From Haloterrigena turkmenica DSM 5511 (lineage in GTDB: Archaea > Halobacteriota > Halobacteria > Halobacteriales > Natrialbaceae), in the NCBI RefSeq assembly GCF_000025325.1, contig NC_013744.1, forward strand, positions 186,001 to 250,000: a stretch of 64,000 bases of DNA, in the 5' to 3' direction. The stretch's first letter is position 1, and each line of letters starts with the position of its first letter. Both the position numbers and the translations under genes were made by a program. This document shows, one piece after another, positions 61,991-64,000 of this stretch. The notes beneath the pieces were generated by a model. That model did not search any database. It was given only the letters and a program-made list of their open reading frames with translations, and had not been told where the DNA came from.

Positions 61991-62436
61991 CTATTCCTCG
62001 AGGCGCTGTAGCAATTGGGCGACGTGCGGGCTGGTATCCCAGCTTCGATGCGGGCTGATCACCGTGATCAGCGTTCTCGCCTCCTCGGAGGTCATGTGTC
62101 CGTTTCGGGCGTAGTCACAGATGAGTCGCGGCGTCGGAACGATGCGTGGCCCCTGGAGAACCGCGTGGATGAGCGGGAAGTTCGTCCACCGAATTCGTCG
62201 GTCAGAAAGCCGTCACCGTCGAGTGCGTTCGTGAGGACGATTCCATCGCTCTCTCCGTCGCCGAGGCCGAACGTCGGCCGCGAGTCCGGGGTGTCAGAAC
62301 GATTATAGGGGTCCTCGACGGTGTAGTGGTTGCGAGCCGTGAGGACGTTGCTCGCGGCAGCGGCGTGGATGTCCTTATATTGCGTGATGTCGCGGGTGTT
62401 CGTCGGACCTGCACGCGGCAGCACTGCCAGTCCCAA
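61991..62436 (-). pseudogene. Frameshifted PIN-like domain gene
   Basis: The minus-strand frame from about 62436 reads HAAAASNVLTARNHYTVEDP, GLGDGESDGIVLTNAL and DGFLTDEFGG; near 62180 it loses sense, and the next frame continues with TNFPLIHAVLQGPRIVPTPR, LICDYARNGHMTSEEARTL and ends in LQRLEE at 61991. The GESDGI and LTDEF segments look like the acidic residues of a PIN nuclease. One indel breaks the gene; the start codon is not clear either. Confidence 0.5.
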
Positions 62437-62734
62437 AAACGGACTGTCGGTTATCGGAGTTCGTGGGGTTCGTCAGCGAGTAGTTTCAGCGCCAGAAGCG
62501 AATGACCAATAAGCGAGCGGGACAGACTCTGAGAACCCACAGTCTTCGAGGAAACTATCTCGAATACTGAGTGACTACCAAAGACTTTCCCGAAGGTCTA
62601 ATGCCCGGGAACGGAATCCCGGCGATGATACCCATTGAGGGGACAGAACCAACCTAATCCCCACCTACACACCCGAAATGCCTTTCTGCCGGACTGCGTC
62701 TTATTTATCGCCGCAGTAACGCTTTACCCCGCAT
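62437..62734. other. Intergenic region
   Basis: Between the broken PIN-like gene and the symporter. I see no gene; the AT-rich CTTATTTATCG at 62700-62710 lies just past the symporter stop and may be part of its terminator. Confidence 0.35.
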
Positions 62735-63997
62735 CTAGTCATCGCTAGAGACGATATTTCCACTGCCCGCTGATTTCTGCGTCCAGACGCCGTTGTCCAA
62801 GTCGATCGCGTCGTTCCATTTGCCTACGACAGTCGAAACCGCGAGGTCACCGGTCACGTTGTTCATCGTCGCGATACGACCGAGGATCGGGTCGACACCG
62901 GCGACGAATCCGACCACCGCAAGCGGAAGACCGACCTGATTGAGTACGACGGTGAGCATGACAATCCCTGCTCCGGGGACGCCGGCGGTGCCAATGCTGA
63001 TAAGCACGGCGACGACCAGCACGAGTACTTGCTCGGAGAACGCGAGTGGTTGTCCGACCACGTTCGCGGCGAAGACGACGGTAATCGCTTGTCGGATGGC
63101 GGCGCCGTCCATATTTGCTGTGGCACCAACTGGAAGCGCGAACGAGTAGATACGCTCCTTGATACGGAGGTCCTCTTCGGCGTTGTTCATCGTCACTGGA
63201 AGTGTGCCACTCGAGGAGCGGGTGGCGAAGGCGGTCACCATTGCGTCCTTCGCGCCCATGAGGAAGGCGAGCGGCGAGACGTCAGCGACCACGCCCATGA
63301 GAAGCAGTAGATACGTGAACGTGATGTGGATGGCAACTGCGATTGCGACAGCGAGCACGAGTTCACCGAGCGACGAGAACACGCCGATTCCCTCAGTGCC
63401 GATCCCGGCAGCCATGAGGGCGAATACGCCGACCACGCCGTACTCGAGGACGCCACGAACAACGACAAACATCGCTTCGGCTCCGATCTCAAATGCCTCG
63501 AACACTGAGTCGACACGATCCGCGAGTTCATCTTGTTGGGCACGCACGTAGGTGAGCGCGATACCGAAAATGATCACGAAGAAGACGGTCGCGAGCAGGT
63601 TCCCCTCTGCCATTGCAGTGACAGGATTGCTCGGGACGATGCCAAGCACGACCTCGGTGAGTGAGGGGGGTGCCTGGGACTCAGCTTCACCGCCGGTAAA
63701 CTCGACGCCACGGCCGGGTTGAAGGGCGTTCGCGACGGCAAGTCCGATGATGCCTGCGATGGTGGTCGTTACTGCGTAGAGGCCGACAGTTGCTCCCCCG
63801 ATCTTGCCGAGTCGAGCTGGCGATAGCTGGCGGATTCCAGTCAGCAGCGTGAAGACGATGATCGGGATCACCAGCATGTTGAGCAGCCGCAAGAACAGGT
63901 CTCCGAGTGGTTCGACGACCGTCATCTGCTCACCGAATGCGATCCCCGCTGCGGATCCGAGAAGGAACGCGAGTGTGATGCGATAGATCAATGGCAC
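62735..63997 (-). CDS. Dicarboxylate/amino acid:cation symporter (may extend past the window)
   Basis: A 420-residue SLC1/DAACS-family transporter. Family motifs are ATRSSSGTLPVTM (serine-rich hairpin), GATANMDGAA, GVPGAGIVMLTVVLN (second hairpin) and NNVTGD (cation and substrate site). About eight membrane helices are visible. These carriers import glutamate, aspartate or C4-dicarboxylates with Na+ or H+. The first ATG in frame is at 63997, three bases from the window edge, and the N-terminal helix looks complete, but the true start may be further out. Confidence 0.88.
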   Translation of the reverse strand: MPLIYRITLAFLLGSAAGIAFGEQMTVVEPLGDLFLRLLNMLVIPIIVFTLLTGIRQLSPARLGKIGGATVGLYAVTTTIAGIIGLAVANALQPGRGVEFTGGEAESQAPPSLTEVVLGIVPSNPVTAMAEGNLLATVFFVIIFGIALTYVRAQQDELADRVDSVFEAFEIGAEAMFVVVRGVLEYGVVGVFALMAAGIGTEGIGVFSSLGELVLAVAIAVAIHITFTYLLLLMGVVADVSPLAFLMGAKDAMVTAFATRSSSGTLPVTMNNAEEDLRIKERIYSFALPVGATANMDGAAIRQAITVVFAANVVGQPLAFSEQVLVLVVAVLISIGTAGVPGAGIVMLTVVLNQVGLPLAVVGFVAGVDPILGRIATMNNVTGDLAVSTVVGKWNDAIDLDNGVWTQKSAGSGNIVSSDD

Positions 63998-64000
63998 CGA

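Overview
The window is haloarchaeal DNA: GC-rich, with strongly acidic proteins, AT-rich TATA boxes about 25-30 bases from start codons, F420-linked enzymes, and haloarchaeal signature genes (rdfA with an SMC-like partner, a 47-residue rubrerythrin-like protein, DUF5789-type and DUF2061 proteins). Genus cannot be fixed from the sequence alone. I saw no rRNA, tRNA or CRISPR array.

Bases 1-28.6 kb form one coherent metabolic island that looks like a selenium-dependent purine catabolism locus. It holds a xanthine/uracil-type permease, adenine deaminase, two molybdenum hydroxylases (each a molybdopterin subunit plus a 2Fe-2S subunit, with no FAD subunit), and a full maturation set: MocA-like nucleotidyltransferase, YqeC, an XdhC-YqeB fusion, SelD, TusA and a DsrE/DsrF/DsrH trio. 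Around these lie hydrolases of the kind found in the bacterial xdhD/ssnA/hyuA/ygeY purine cluster: an SsnA-like amidohydrolase, a hydantoinase/allantoinase-like enzyme, an M20 amidohydrolase, a D-aminoacylase-like amidohydrolase and a PLP enzyme of the threonine synthase family. An F420-dependent LLM oxidoreductase, an NpdG-like F420:NADP oxidoreductase and a NAD kinase-phosphatase fusion suggest that F420/NADP redox is tied in.

Bases 28.7-42.5 kb are accessory: an rdfA/SMC-like operon behind twin palindromic sites, haloarchaeal hypotheticals, a decayed IS6-type transposase, a tandem gene duplication, a MaoC gene with an internal stop, a metallophosphoesterase, a ParA/partner partition module behind iteron-like repeats, and a multi-PAS histidine kinase.

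Bases 42.6-52.9 kb are a plasmid/virus graveyard. They hold origin-box-like repeats, truncated integrase, GIY-YIG and beta-propeller fragments, a decayed three-gene cassette resembling virion genes, a second ParA lacking its P-loop, a winged-helix regulator, two oppositely oriented truncated plasmid genes and a TnpB fragment. Intact serine O-acetyltransferase and Fic genes sit among them. Base composition drops around 49-50.3 kb.

Bases 52.9-64 kb return to chromosomal-style genes: AGE-family epimerase, aldo/keto reductase, a degenerate receiver protein, a SWIM zinc finger, a TrmB-like regulator, a three-gene operon encoding the two halves of a Tm-1-like system plus a cupin, several hypotheticals, a frameshifted PIN-like gene, and a dicarboxylate/amino-acid:cation symporter that runs to the window edge.
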